This document shows, in pieces, positions 24,986-33,306 of a stretch of 64,000 bases of DNA. A program made the position numbers and the translations under genes. This DNA is from Nocardiopsis_B sediminis. Its GTDB lineage: Bacteria > Actinomycetota > Actinomycetes > Streptosporangiales > Streptosporangiaceae. Where the stretch lies: NCBI RefSeq assembly GCF_042650565.1, contig NZ_JBHSBH010000012.1, forward strand, positions 186,001 to 250,000. The letters run 5' to 3'. Numbering within the stretch: the stretch's first letter is position 1; each line of letters opens with the position of its first letter. The notes beneath the pieces were generated by a model. That model was not told the DNA's origin. It worked only from the letters and a program-made list of their open reading frames with translations, and did not search any database.

Positions 24986-26104
24986 TCAGCTGTCGGGGAA
25001 CACCGCCGCGCGGAACAGCCGCCGCGCGGCCCGCAGGACCGGCTGACCGCGGACCGGCGTGGCGTTGGCGAGCACCGCGACGCCCGCCCCCGCGGTCGGG
25101 CTGAACCCCGCGAACGCGGTGAACCCGCCGGTGGCGCCGGTGTGCCAGTAAAGGGTGTGGCCGCGGGTGGCCCGCTGGTTCCAGGCCAGGCCGATGGTGG
25201 TGCCCTTCGCGCCGGCCTTCCCGCCGAGCGGGTGGTAGGAGCGGCGGACGGCGGCCACCGCCTCCGGCAAGGCCCCGCCGATGGCGGCCGGGTCGAGGTG
25301 GGCGCGCAGGTACAGCAGCATGTCGGCGGGGGTGCAGCGCACGGCGCCGGCCCCCGCGAGGGCGTCGAAGTGCCACGGCCCCACCGGGCGCCCGCGCCGG
25401 TGGCCGACCGCCTCGCTCCGCCCCGGGCCGCCCTGCGGCCCGGGATCGGGCGCGCCCCCGGCGGCCCCGGCGCCGGGCGGTGCCCCACCGTCGCTGTCGC
25501 GCATGCCCAGCGGCGCAAGGACGCGGTCGGCGAGCAGCGCCGGGTAGCCGGTGCCGGCGGAGTCGGCGAGGACCTGGCCGAGCAGGCCCGTGCCGAAGGT
25601 CGAGTAGCGCGGCACAGGCGGATCGGACCTCTTCAGCCGCGCCCGCCCGGTGGCGCGGTAAAGGTCGTCGCGGGAGTAGCGCGCATAGGGATCGGAGAGC
25701 CAGCGGGCGGCGGCGCGCGGGAACAGGTTCCGCGGCAGCCTCGGCAGCCCGCTGGTGTGCGTGGCGAGGTCGGTCAGCGTGGCCGGCGGGCCGCTGCGGC
25801 GCGGTGCCGCGCCGGGCGGCAGGTACGCATCGAGCGGGTCCGCCGGCGCGACGTCGCCCTGCGCGGCCATCACGGCCAGCAGCAGGGCGGTGAACGTCTT
25901 GGACAGCGAGCCGACCTCGAACACGGTCCGCCCGTCGGCCGGCGGGCCGTCGTCTCCTCCGCAGCGGCCGATCGCCAGCACCGCTTCGTCGTCGCCGCGG
26001 ATCAGGGCGGCGCCGACGGCGGGCGCGACCCCCTCGGTGACGAGGGGGCGCGCGTGCACGTCGATCAGGTCCGACAGGCGATCGGCCGCGGGCGGAGTGG
26101 TCAC
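24986..26104 (-). CDS. Serine hydrolase, beta-lactamase class C / DD-peptidase fold
   Basis: A 372-residue penicillin-binding-protein-like hydrolase. The SxxK motif is SLSK (S66, K69). The second motif, usually YxN, reads YST (in RYSTFGTGLLG), a change in a key position; the third is HTG in WHTGATGGF. No signal peptide or TM is seen, so it looks cytoplasmic, unlike wall enzymes. The GTG start overlaps the previous stop (GTGA), so it is translationally coupled as last gene of a four-gene operon with a DUF6895-like protein and a short peptide. A Gly/Pro insertion (~195-225) separates the halves. An esterase, amidase or peptidase acting on the operon's product is inferred. Confidence 0.88.
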   Translation of the reverse strand: MTTPPAADRLSDLIDVHARPLVTEGVAPAVGAALIRGDDEAVLAIGRCGGDDGPPADGRTVFEVGSLSKTFTALLLAVMAAQGDVAPADPLDAYLPPGAAPRRSGPPATLTDLATHTSGLPRLPRNLFPRAAARWLSDPYARYSRDDLYRATGRARLKRSDPPVPRYSTFGTGLLGQVLADSAGTGYPALLADRVLAPLGMRDSDGGAPPGAGAAGGAPDPGPQGGPGRSEAVGHRRGRPVGPWHFDALAGAGAVRCTPADMLLYLRAHLDPAAIGGALPEAVAAVRRSYHPLGGKAGAKGTTIGLAWNQRATRGHTLYWHTGATGGFTAFAGFSPTAGAGVAVLANATPVRGQPVLRAARRLFRAAVFPDS

Positions 26105-27030
26105 ACGGCCTCCGCGGGCACGAGCACCGGCCGGAGCGCGCGCGACACGGTCATCGTGGCGGCGATGACCGCCACCAGGGTCGGGTGGTGGTGGTTGATG
26201 AACGCGCGCTCGACGTCCTCGGACGGCCGGGTCACGCCATTGGGCACCATGCCGTTGTCCAGCTGGGCCTCGGCGAGGTGCTCCCAGACCTCCGGGAAGA
26301 AGATCGGGGTGCGCAGGCAGACGCCCACCAGCAGGAACTCGGCCAGGAGGTCCCAGAACCGGGTCTCGTCGAAGACGTCCACCCATACCGGCAGCCACCG
26401 GTGCAGGTAGTCCTCGAGCTCCTGCGGCAGGCTCTCCGGGTCGGCGCCCCAGTCGGTCAGGTGGAAGACCGTGTGGGTGACCCCGTAGGCGTTGTTGGCG
26501 TCGAGCATCCACGGCTCGGGCATGCCGCCCAGCCAGGTCTGGCGGGTGATGTCCGCGACGTCCTCGTGCACCGGCAGCCCCGCCCGCTGCGCCGCGGCGA
26601 CGACCGCCAGGCGCCGGTTGGGCACGTGCTCGGGCACCTGCCAGGACCGGAGCCCGCTCAGGTGGTGCAGGAGCCGCTCCAGCGGCAGGTGGCGGTAGTC
26701 GGCGTCGACGAACGGCGAGTAGATCTCCAGCGGGTGGGTAGCCGCGGGGGTGTGCTGCTGTAGCCGGTACAGCAGGTCGCCCTCGCGGAATTCCCGCCAG
26801 GTGAAATCGAACATGGTGTCGGCGATCTCGGAGGTGCGCGGCCCCGAGACCCGCTCGCGCCGGATGAGGCCCAGCGCGAGGGACAGCTCGCTCAGCGACT
26901 TGAGCGCGTTGCCGTCGATCTCGTGGTCGGGCGTGTCGCGGTCGAGCGCGAACAGGGAGCGCACACTGCCCAGCCAGTCGAGCGCGGCGTCGCTGACCTT
27001 GTGGGCCAGCCGGATCGTGCGCGTGTCCAT
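26101..27030 (-). CDS. DUF6895-like protein
   Basis: A 309-residue, largely alpha-helical protein. Distinctive stretches are TWLGGMPEPWMLDANNAY, GVTHTVFHLTDWGADP and FINHHHPTLVAVIAATMTV; clustered His and Trp suggest a metal- or ligand-binding pocket and an alpha/alpha-toroid-like shape (impression, not proven). I recall related actinobacterial proteins labelled DUF6895, with no known function. Its ATG overlaps the stop of the 241-residue gene (TGATG) and its stop overlaps the hydrolase start (GTGA), so these proteins are probably made in balanced amounts. No signal peptide. Confidence 0.75.
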   Translation of the reverse strand: MDTRTIRLAHKVSDAALDWLGSVRSLFALDRDTPDHEIDGNALKSLSELSLALGLIRRERVSGPRTSEIADTMFDFTWREFREGDLLYRLQQHTPAATHPLEIYSPFVDADYRHLPLERLLHHLSGLRSWQVPEHVPNRRLAVVAAAQRAGLPVHEDVADITRQTWLGGMPEPWMLDANNAYGVTHTVFHLTDWGADPESLPQELEDYLHRWLPVWVDVFDETRFWDLLAEFLLVGVCLRTPIFFPEVWEHLAEAQLDNGMVPNGVTRPSEDVERAFINHHHPTLVAVIAATMTVSRALRPVLVPAEAV

Positions 27031-27755
27031 CAGGACTCCCTCTGCATCATGTGGCGGGCGATGGCGAGTTCCAGGCGGGTCCTGGGTTCGTCCAGGGCGA
27101 GCAGGTCGAGCTGCTCGATCGCCGGTGCGAGCAGCGGCTCGGGCAGCTGCGCGCAGTCCATCGCGAGCCACCGGGCGAGCCGGGCGGCGGTGAGGTGGTC
27201 GCGGCGCAGCATCGACCGGGTGAGCCCCCGGACGAGGTCGGTGCGCCGGCTCAGGGCCGCGTCGCGTGCGGCGCCGTCGAGCCCGGGCAGGGCCAGCGAC
27301 GACAGCCGGGCGAGAGTGAGGGCCCACGGCGCCCACGGCTCGGCCGTGCCGAGCGAGGGCAGGACCGAGGCGGGGTCGCCGTCGATGGCGGCGAGGCCGT
27401 CCCAGGAAGACGCGTCGATGCCGAAGCGGGCCAGCACGCGGCTGAGGGCCCAGTCGCGCGCCGCCCACACGGGGTCGGCGACCGCGGCGGGCGCCGGCGC
27501 GGGGAAGACCCGCACCGACGCCTGCACTACGGCGACATCATCGTCGTCGGGAACCCGGCCGGACAGCAGAAAAGGAGCCAGGACGTCCGCGCCGGTGACA
27601 CGGACCGCCCCTTGGCCGCTGCCGTTGTCGTCGATTTCGGCGACACGTCGCGCCAGCGGAAGGGCGCAGCCGGTTTCTCCCACGGCTCGGGCCAAGTCGG
27701 CCGCCAGAATTTCGGTGGCCGTTTCGACCCTGGTCGGTGGCGATGAGGTCAGCAT
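27030..27755 (-). CDS. Hypothetical helical protein of the DUF6895-like operon
   Basis: A 241-residue protein not recognised. The N-terminal half is mixed and ends in a Pro/Ala linker (VRVFPAPAPAAVADPVW); the C-terminal half is helical with many Leu/Arg/Ala (RDHLTAARLARWLAMDCAQLPEPLLAPAIEQLDLL) and ends RLELAIARHMMQRES. One Cys in each half. No membrane helix or signal. It starts 11 bp after the small peptide gene and overlaps the DUF6895-like gene by one base. It may be a partner or scaffold for the peptide or for the DUF6895-like protein (inference). Confidence 0.75.
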   Translation of the reverse strand: MLTSSPPTRVETATEILAADLARAVGETGCALPLARRVAEIDDNGSGQGAVRVTGADVLAPFLLSGRVPDDDDVAVVQASVRVFPAPAPAAVADPVWAARDWALSRVLARFGIDASSWDGLAAIDGDPASVLPSLGTAEPWAPWALTLARLSSLALPGLDGAARDAALSRRTDLVRGLTRSMLRRDHLTAARLARWLAMDCAQLPEPLLAPAIEQLDLLALDEPRTRLELAIARHMMQRES

Positions 27756-27766
27756 TGATGAACTTT

Positions 27767-27997
27767 CTAGAAGGAACGTGCAATTGCGAGGCTCTGGACC
27801 ACGCCGCCGTGGGCGTCCTCGATGGGCTCGCCGCCATCGGGGTCGGTGGACAGCAGCGCGAGAAGGGCGAGGAGGAGCTTGGCCTCACCCCGGGGCGCCG
27901 CGTGCGACGGCATTTGCAGCAATTCGTCGCCGGCCACCAGCCGGTCGATGGTCATGCGGTCGGTTTCGGTCGCGAGAGCGGTCGCTGACATGGCCAT
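27767..27997 (-). CDS. 76-residue peptide leading the DUF6895-like operon
   Basis: The start at MAMSATAL (27997) has AAGGGG eight bases upstream. The peptide has a polar N-terminal half (TETDRMTIDRLVAGDELLQMP), a hydrophobic helix (AKLLLALLALLS) and a tail with Gly-Gly (DAHGGVVQSLAIARSF). There is no Cys and no classical signal peptide. Small size, first position and tight linkage to three larger genes fit a precursor peptide or a small regulatory subunit, but none of the known precursor families is recognised. The codon use looks like that of its neighbours. The reading frame could extend to 28045, without a good ribosome site. Confidence 0.6.
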   Translation of the reverse strand: MAMSATALATETDRMTIDRLVAGDELLQMPSHAAPRGEAKLLLALLALLSTDPDGGEPIEDAHGGVVQSLAIARSF

Positions 27998-28454
27998 ACG
28001 GATCACCCCTTGTGATCGGGAATGTGTACTTCCAGGGATAACCATGCGTCAGGCCGACGAGGTCAGACAAGCCTCCACGGACCCGTATATCAAGTTTTGG
28101 GTTCCGCTTAACACGAATGCGTGTCGACCGCGATTCGAGCGATGTTCGCGCGTCGCCGTACCGGCCGGGTTTCCGTGGTCTCCGGGGGTGACCGGCGGTA
28201 CCAAAATCAACGCAAAAATCCGCTTAATTCGCTTTGGATGTCGGGTCCGAATCCCCGTCTGCGTCCCGCGGTTTTTCGGTCTGAATACAAGCGGGCGTGT
28301 CGCTCGGCGCGATTGCGGACGGGGAATGCCTCTCCCGGCCGTTCTTTCGGGGGGTCGGCGCCACGTCGTTGCGGAGAGGCGGATGCGGCGGCGCCTGCGG
28401 GGCGGTCCGGGCCGGTGCCGCCCGCCCGTCCGGGCGGGGAGCGGTGCTAACGGG

Positions 28455-28483
28455 TTGACGTGATCGCCGTCACGTTCTTTAAT
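28455..28483 (+). promoter_or_regulatory. Strong sigma-70-type promoter of the lactate permease gene
   Basis: TTGACG (28455-28460) and TTTAAT (28478-28483) are 17 bp apart, the best consensus match noticed in the window, 134 bp upstream of the GTG start. Confidence 0.75.
28458..28475. promoter_or_regulatory. CRP/GlxR-like operator within the permease promoter
   Basis: ACGTGATCGCCGTCACGT is a dyad with half-sites ACGTGA and TCACGT, containing GTGA-N6-TCAC, the core of the CRP-family consensus. It overlaps the -35 box and fills most of the spacer, a position that usually gives repression. Confidence 0.6.
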
Positions 28484-28616
28484 GTCTTTCGTTCATCGGA
28501 CCGTATATTCCGATTTGCGGAAAGCGGGCTGAGCTCCGGGTGCGCAGCCCCGCTGACGACGCGCGCCGTCCGGTGCCGCGCCGCGGTCCGGTGGCCGCGA
28601 CGAAGGGAACCGCGTC

Positions 28617-30362
28617 GTGCCCCCAGCGCCGCTCGCCGCCTACCGCCCCCAACTCGATCCCGTCGCCGACTCCCTCGCCTGGTCGGCCCTGGTGGCCACC
28701 CTCCCGCTGCTCGTCCTGTTCCTCCTGCTCGGTGTCCTGCGGCTGCGCGCCCAATGGGCCGGGCTCGGGGCGCTGGCGTGCGCGATCGTGGTCGCGGTCG
28801 CCGCCTACGGGATGCCCGTCTCGCAGGCCGCGCTCGCCGCCACCGAAGGGGCCGCCTTCGGGCTCTTCCCCATCATGTGGATCGTGGTCAACGCGATCTG
28901 GATCTACACGATGACCGTCGCCACCGGCCACTTCACCACTCTGCGCCGGTCGGTCAGCTCCATCTCGCCCGATCTGCGCATCCAGGCCATGATCATCGCG
29001 TTCTGCTTCGGCGGCCTGCTCGAAGCGCTCGCCGGGTTCGGCACGCCCGTCGCCATCACCGCGGTCATGCTCATCGGTCTCGGCTTCCGGCCGATGAAGG
29101 CGGCGGTGGTGACCCTCGTCGCCAACACCGCCCCGGTCGCCTTCGGCGCGCTGGCCACCCCGATCATCACGCTGTCCAACATCACCGCGCTGCCCCTCCA
29201 GGAGCTGAGCGCGGTGGTGGGCCGGCAGACCCCGGTCCTGGCGTGCTTCGTGCCGCTGGTGCTCGTCTACATCGTCGACGGCCGCCGCGGGCTGCGCCAG
29301 ACGTGGCTGCCCGCCGTCGTGGTGGGGGTCGCCTTCGCCGTGGGGCAGTTCGCCGCGGCCAACTACATGTCGGTCCAGCTCACCGACATCGTCGCCGCGT
29401 TCGCCGGAACCGGCGCCGCGGTCCTGCTGCTGCGCTACTGGAGCCCGGCCATGGTGCTCACCGGGGAGCGCGCCGCGCAGGAGGCGCCCGAGGAGCCCGC
29501 GCCAGCCGCGCCGTCGGGCCGCGGGAGCGCCGCCGCGCCGTCGACGGGTACCGGTCCCGCCGGCGGGACCGATGCGGGCACCCCTGCGGGCCCCGCTGTC
29601 CCCGCCGACGACGGCCCGCTGCGCCGCGGCGACGTCCTGCTCGCCTACGCGCCCTACGCGGTGATCATCGCCGTGTTCTCCATCGCCCAGTTCGGCCCGC
29701 TGCGGGACCTGCTGGCCGCCACCACGGTGGTCGTCCCCTGGCCCGGGCTGGACGTGCTGTCGCTGAGCGGCGAGCCCGCCACAGCGGCGACCTTCCGGTT
29801 CGACTGGCTGGCCTCCGGAGGGACGCTGCTGCTCCTGGCGGGCCTGGTCAGCGCCGCGATCCTGCGCCTGCGGCCGGCGGCGGTGCTGCGCGCCTACGCC
29901 GACACCCTCCGCCAGCTGGCGGCCCCGATCGTGACGGTGGCGGCGGTCCTGGCGCTCGCCTACGTCATGAACCTGTCCGGGCAGACGATCACGATCGGCC
30001 ACTGGATCGCGGGGGCGGGAACGCTGTTCGCCTTCTTCTCGCCGATCCTGGGCTGGATCGGGGTCGCGGTGACGGGCTCCGACACCTCCGCCAACGCCCT
30101 GTTCGGGACGCTCCAGGTGGCGGCGGCCGACAACATCGGACTGGACCCCGTGCTCATGGCCGCCGCCAACTCCTCCGGCGGCGTCCTCGGCAAGATGATC
30201 TCGCCGCAGAACCTGGCGATCGCCGCGGCCGCCACCGGGCTGGCCGGCCGCGAGGGCGACCTCTTCCGCAGGGTCTTCGGGTGGGGCCTGGTCATGCTCC
30301 TGGGCATGTGCGTGCTCGTGTACCTGCAATCGACCGGCGTCCTGGGCTGGATGCTGCCCTGA
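28617..30362 (+). CDS. L-lactate permease (LctP/LldP family)
   Basis: A 581-residue polytopic transporter moving L-lactate (and often glycolate) with protons. The family features are the N-terminal helices (WSALVATLPLLVLFLLLGV), FGLFPIMWIVVNAIWIY, FGGLLEALAGFGTPVAITAVMLIGLGF and the C-terminal NSSGGVLGKMISPQNLAIAAAATG. GTG 28617 has GAAGGGA upstream. A ~55-residue Ala/Pro/Gly insertion (about residues 285-340) sits in a cytoplasmic loop and is longer than usual. No lactate dehydrogenase gene is adjacent. Expression is probably controlled through the CRP-like palindrome in its promoter. Confidence 0.93.
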   Translation: MPPAPLAAYRPQLDPVADSLAWSALVATLPLLVLFLLLGVLRLRAQWAGLGALACAIVVAVAAYGMPVSQAALAATEGAAFGLFPIMWIVVNAIWIYTMTVATGHFTTLRRSVSSISPDLRIQAMIIAFCFGGLLEALAGFGTPVAITAVMLIGLGFRPMKAAVVTLVANTAPVAFGALATPIITLSNITALPLQELSAVVGRQTPVLACFVPLVLVYIVDGRRGLRQTWLPAVVVGVAFAVGQFAAANYMSVQLTDIVAAFAGTGAAVLLLRYWSPAMVLTGERAAQEAPEEPAPAAPSGRGSAAAPSTGTGPAGGTDAGTPAGPAVPADDGPLRRGDVLLAYAPYAVIIAVFSIAQFGPLRDLLAATTVVVPWPGLDVLSLSGEPATAATFRFDWLASGGTLLLLAGLVSAAILRLRPAAVLRAYADTLRQLAAPIVTVAAVLALAYVMNLSGQTITIGHWIAGAGTLFAFFSPILGWIGVAVTGSDTSANALFGTLQVAAADNIGLDPVLMAAANSSGGVLGKMISPQNLAIAAAATGLAGREGDLFRRVFGWGLVMLLGMCVLVYLQSTGVLGWMLP

Positions 30363-30388
30363 CGTCGGCACCGTCGGCGGGGGCGTCG

Positions 30389-30418
30389 GGTGCCGGGAGG
30401 GCACGCCCTCCCGGCACC
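30389..30418. terminator. Bidirectional hairpin terminator
   Basis: A perfect 13-bp stem (30389-30401 with 30406-30418; GGTGCCGGGAGGG) closed by a CACG loop, between the convergent permease and MHS transporter genes. Confidence 0.85.
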
Positions 30419-30439
30419 GGGGCGCCGCGCGTCCTCGGG

Positions 30440-31789
30440 CTAGGTCGGCTTGATCGGCTTGACCGGGGTGACCGCCCTCGCGGGGTTCTCCTTGAGCAGC
30501 GGCCGGCCCGCGGTCTCCGGCGACAGCAGGACCGGGCCCAGGGAGATCACGGCGGCGGCCATCAGGTAGTAGGCCGGCCACATCTGGTTGCCGGTGCCGG
30601 TGACCAGCGCCTGGATGATGAAGGGCGCGGTGCCGCCGAACAACGCAGTGGAGATGTTGTAGCCGATCGAGAACGCCCCATAGCGGACCGGTGTCGGGAA
30701 GAGCGCCGGGAGGGCCGAAGGGATGGTGCCCAGGAGCTGCACCTGGCAGAGGGCGAGCAGGGCCAGGCCCGTGATGGTGAGCGCCAGCGTGCCCTGGTGG
30801 ATCAGCAGGAACGCAGGTACCGCGAGCACGATGTAGGAGACGCACGCCGACGCCAGGAGCGGTTTGCGCCCGACCCGGTCCGTCAGTGCGCCCACCGGCA
30901 GGATGATGCCCATCATGGCGACCATCACCACCACCATCGACATCAGCGCCACGGTCCGGGGCAGCGATAGCACCTCGGCGAGGTAGGTCTCCATGTAGGT
31001 GAGCAGCACGTAGTTGCCGACGTTGAGCACGATGACGATGCCGACGAGCATGAGCAGCATCCGCCAGTTGTGCCGGATCAGCGTGCGCAGGGGTGACCGT
31101 GCGATCTTCCGCTCGTCGCTGATCTCGCGGAACGCCGGGGTGTCCTCCAGCTTCTTCCGCAGGTACAGACCGATCGCACCCAGCGGGCCGGCGATCAGGA
31201 AGGGGATCCGCCAGCCCCACGCGAACATGGCGTCCTCGCCGAGGGTGAGGGTGAGGACGGTGGGGATGCTGGCGCCCAGCGCGAACCCGGCGAGGGTGCC
31301 GAACTCCAGCCAGCTGCCGAGGAAACCCCGTCGCTTGTCAGGGGAGTACTCCGCGATGAACGTGGCGGCGCCGCCGTACTCACCGCCGGTGGCGAAGCCC
31401 TGGACCATGCGGGCCATCAGGAAGAGGATCGGCGCCGCGACGCCGATCTGTGCGTGGGTCGGCAGGCAGCCGATGACGAACGTGGCGCCGGCCATCAGGA
31501 AGATCGTGACCGCGAGGACCCGCTGCCGGCCGATCCGGTCGCCGAGGGGGCCGAAGAAGATGCTGCCCAGGGGGCGCAGCAGGAAGGAGACGGCGAAGAC
31601 GCCGAACGCCGAGAGGGTCTGGATCGCGGGGTCCCCCGAGGGGAAGAACGCCGCCCCCACCATGGTGGCGACGTAGGCGTAGACCCCGAAGTCGAACCAC
31701 TCGGTGCAGTTACCGATGGCGGCGGCGGCGATCGCCCGTCTGACCGCCGATTGGTTCGGTTCGGGATCTTGCCGGTCATCAGCGGCCAT
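30440..31789 (-). CDS. MFS transporter, metabolite:H+ symporter (MHS) family
   Basis: A ~449-residue, 12-TM major facilitator of the ProP/ShiA type. MHS signatures are IGNCTEWFDFGVYAYV in TM1, RPLGSIFFGPLGDRIGRQRVL in loop 2-3, and FATGGEYGGAATFIAEYSPDKRRGF. Such carriers take up osmolytes, citrate, ketoglutarate, shikimate and similar acids; the substrate cannot be read here. ATG 31789 is preferred to the GTG at 31795 because GGAAG lies at better distance. It is a single gene with an upstream region rich in short repeats and is convergent with the lactate permease. Confidence 0.92.
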   Translation of the reverse strand: MAADDRQDPEPNQSAVRRAIAAAAIGNCTEWFDFGVYAYVATMVGAAFFPSGDPAIQTLSAFGVFAVSFLLRPLGSIFFGPLGDRIGRQRVLAVTIFLMAGATFVIGCLPTHAQIGVAAPILFLMARMVQGFATGGEYGGAATFIAEYSPDKRRGFLGSWLEFGTLAGFALGASIPTVLTLTLGEDAMFAWGWRIPFLIAGPLGAIGLYLRKKLEDTPAFREISDERKIARSPLRTLIRHNWRMLLMLVGIVIVLNVGNYVLLTYMETYLAEVLSLPRTVALMSMVVVMVAMMGIILPVGALTDRVGRKPLLASACVSYIVLAVPAFLLIHQGTLALTITGLALLALCQVQLLGTIPSALPALFPTPVRYGAFSIGYNISTALFGGTAPFIIQALVTGTGNQMWPAYYLMAAAVISLGPVLLSPETAGRPLLKENPARAVTPVKPIKPT

Positions 31790-31795
31790 GGGCAC

Positions 31796-32020
31796 CCCTT
31801 CCGCTATCGGGTCCGATCACATCCACGTCCCATAAGCGGGATGGAACTACCCGAAAGCAGACATGTGTAATCGGATCCACGACCAGGGATTATGACTCTG
31901 GGTAGCTAGATCCCTGTATCGAGTGATAACCGAACTACCTGGGGTTATGCGTAAATCTTCGGTGCGTGGTGCGGGCGGGGAAACTGCCGCCCCACCCGCA
32001 CCACGGAGTCCCGCGCGGGG
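31796..32020 (-). promoter_or_regulatory. Upstream region of the MHS transporter with short repeats
   Basis: AT-richer than its flanks. It holds a direct repeat GAACTACC (31844-31851 and 31932-31939, 88 bp apart), an inverted repeat CAGGGAT/ATCCCTG (31884-31890 and 31910-31916) and ATAACC/GGTTAT (31926-31931 and 31943-31948). Some of these are probably regulator sites for the transporter; which one is not clear. Confidence 0.45.
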
Positions 32021-32599
32021 TCACCGGCGCGTGTAGAAGCCGACCGAGGATCCGTTGCCGAAGGTACGGTGCTCGGTCGCCTCGAAGGCGAGTGGTTCGA
32101 ACGCTCCCGCGACCATCGGGATGCCCGTCCCGATCGCCACCGGGTGGCGCTTCACGACGATCTCGTCGATCTCGGGAAGCAGTTGGCCCGCGAGTACGCC
32201 GCCGCCGGCCAGCCAGATGTCGCCGCCCTCCTCGGCCTTGAGTCGCCGGACCAGGCCGAGCGGGTCGCCGGTGACCTGCTCCACCGCCGGGTCGGTGATC
32301 GCGGGCAGGGACGCCGACACCACGTACTGGCGCAGGTGGGCGTAGGGGCTGGTGACGCCGATGTCCAGCCCGGGCTGGTAGGTGCCGCGCCCCATGACCA
32401 CGGTGTCGAAGCGCTGCCGGGGCGGGTCGATGCCCAGGTGGGCGCGGGCATGCGTGGGGATGGTGTCGGCGAAGCGGGCGTTGAAGAACTCCATGAGGTC
32501 GTCGGGTACGTCGTCGTTCGGGAAGAAGTCGAAGGAGCCATCGGGGCCGGCGATGAAGCCGTCGATGGTGGTCGCGATGTAGTAGACGAGCTTTCGCAT
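32021..32599 (-). CDS. Dihydrofolate reductase-like (RibD C-terminal) family protein
   Basis: A 192-residue NAD(P)H-binding protein of the RibD-C/YyaP group. It shows MRKLVYYIATTIDGFIAGPDG at the N-terminus, DTVVMGRGTYQPGLDIG, and GGDIWLAGGGVLAGQLLPEIDEIVV near the C-terminus. Members are usually of unknown substrate; they are not true folate enzymes. GGAGGG lies before the ATG at 32599; the frame reading on to 33286 overlaps the TetR gene and is not real. It is divergent from the TetR gene, with phased repeats in the 105-bp gap, so it is the likely target of that regulator. Confidence 0.88.
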   Translation of the reverse strand: MRKLVYYIATTIDGFIAGPDGSFDFFPNDDVPDDLMEFFNARFADTIPTHARAHLGIDPPRQRFDTVVMGRGTYQPGLDIGVTSPYAHLRQYVVSASLPAITDPAVEQVTGDPLGLVRRLKAEEGGDIWLAGGGVLAGQLLPEIDEIVVKRHPVAIGTGIPMVAGAFEPLAFEATEHRTFGNGSSVGFYTRR

Positions 32600-32630
32600 G
32601 GGCCCTCCGGGGGTCTCCGCGTGAGTGCAT

Positions 32631-32686
32631 AGTACTCTGAATGAAGTGCTTTGAATGTAGTACTCCATTTGTAGTGGTGTCAATCG
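32631..32686. repeat. Four phased 14-bp operator-like repeats
   Basis: AGTACTCTGAATGA (32631), AGTGCTTTGAATGT (32645), AGTACTCCATTTGT (32659) and AGTGGTGTCAATCG (32673) are four units in exact 14-bp register, decaying rightwards. Within them TGAAGTGCTT and TAGTACTCCA (32642-32667) also form an inverted repeat with a 6-bp centre. They lie between the divergent DHFR-like and TetR genes and fit a TetR operator array (inference). Confidence 0.75.
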
Positions 32687-32704
32687 CGAAGTCAGGAGAC
32701 CGGC

Positions 32705-33277
32705 ATGCGGCAGAACCCGGAACGGCGCGCGGCGCTCGTCGACGCGGCCATCGAAGTCCTCGCACGCGAGGGCATGCGCGGCCTGACCTTCCGCGCCGTC
32801 GACGCCGAGGCGGACGTCCCCAAGGGCACGGCCTCGAACTACTTCGCCAACCGCGACGACCTGCTCACCCAGATCGGCGGGCGCTTCTACGAGCGCATGG
32901 CCGCATCCGCCTCCGTCGCCGAGGCGCTCGAAGGACCGCGGGACCGCGCCCGCCTCGCCGCACTCATGCGCGATCTGGTCGACCGGATCACCGAGTTCCG
33001 GTCGGGCTACCTCGCCCTGCTCGAACTTCGCCTGGAGGCCACCCGCCGTCCCGCGCTGCGCGACGTCCTCACCCGCACGATCCGCGCCGACGTCGAGGCC
33101 AACATCGGCTTCCACCTGGAATCCGGCCTCCCCGGCGACACCACCTCCGTCGTCGCGCTCATCCTGGCGCTGAACCAGCTGATCACGGAGCGGCTGACCC
33201 TGCCCGGCGTCTATCCCGAGGACCGGATCCACGAGCTGGTCGACGAGCTGGTAGACCGGGTCCTGCCCGCCGGCTGA
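32705..33277 (+). CDS. TetR-family transcriptional regulator
   Basis: A 190-residue regulator with an N-terminal helix-turn-helix (RRAALVDAAIEVLAREGMRGLTFRAVDAEADVPKGTASNYFANRDDLL), Asn-Tyr-Phe at the end of the recognition helix as in the family, and a helical ligand-binding C-terminal domain. It is read away from the DHFR-like gene; the gap holds a four-unit 14-bp repeat. The simplest model is repression of itself and the DHFR-like gene, released by a small hydrophobic ligand. CAGGAGAC precedes the ATG. The FetB-like gene follows after 29 bp and may share its transcript. Confidence 0.93.
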   Translation: MRQNPERRAALVDAAIEVLAREGMRGLTFRAVDAEADVPKGTASNYFANRDDLLTQIGGRFYERMAASASVAEALEGPRDRARLAALMRDLVDRITEFRSGYLALLELRLEATRRPALRDVLTRTIRADVEANIGFHLESGLPGDTTSVVALILALNQLITERLTLPGVYPEDRIHELVDELVDRVLPAG

Positions 33278-33306
33278 GCGGGGCACTCCGACCGCTGGGG
33301 GACGCG

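Larger units (their letters stand above)
27998..28616. other. AT-richer divergent intergenic region
   Basis: 619 bp between the peptide operon and the lactate permease gene, clearly AT-richer than the surroundings around 28080-28300 and 28440-28520. It holds the promoter and palindrome of the permease (28455). For the leftward operon, a TATACG box on the minus strand near 28085-28095 is a weak -10 candidate. No credible gene. Confidence 0.6.

Noticed and set aside
28479..31220. 913-codon open frame opposite the lactate permease
   Set aside because: Asp/Gly/Arg-rich shadow frame of GC-biased coding DNA; the permease on the other strand has clear family motifs.
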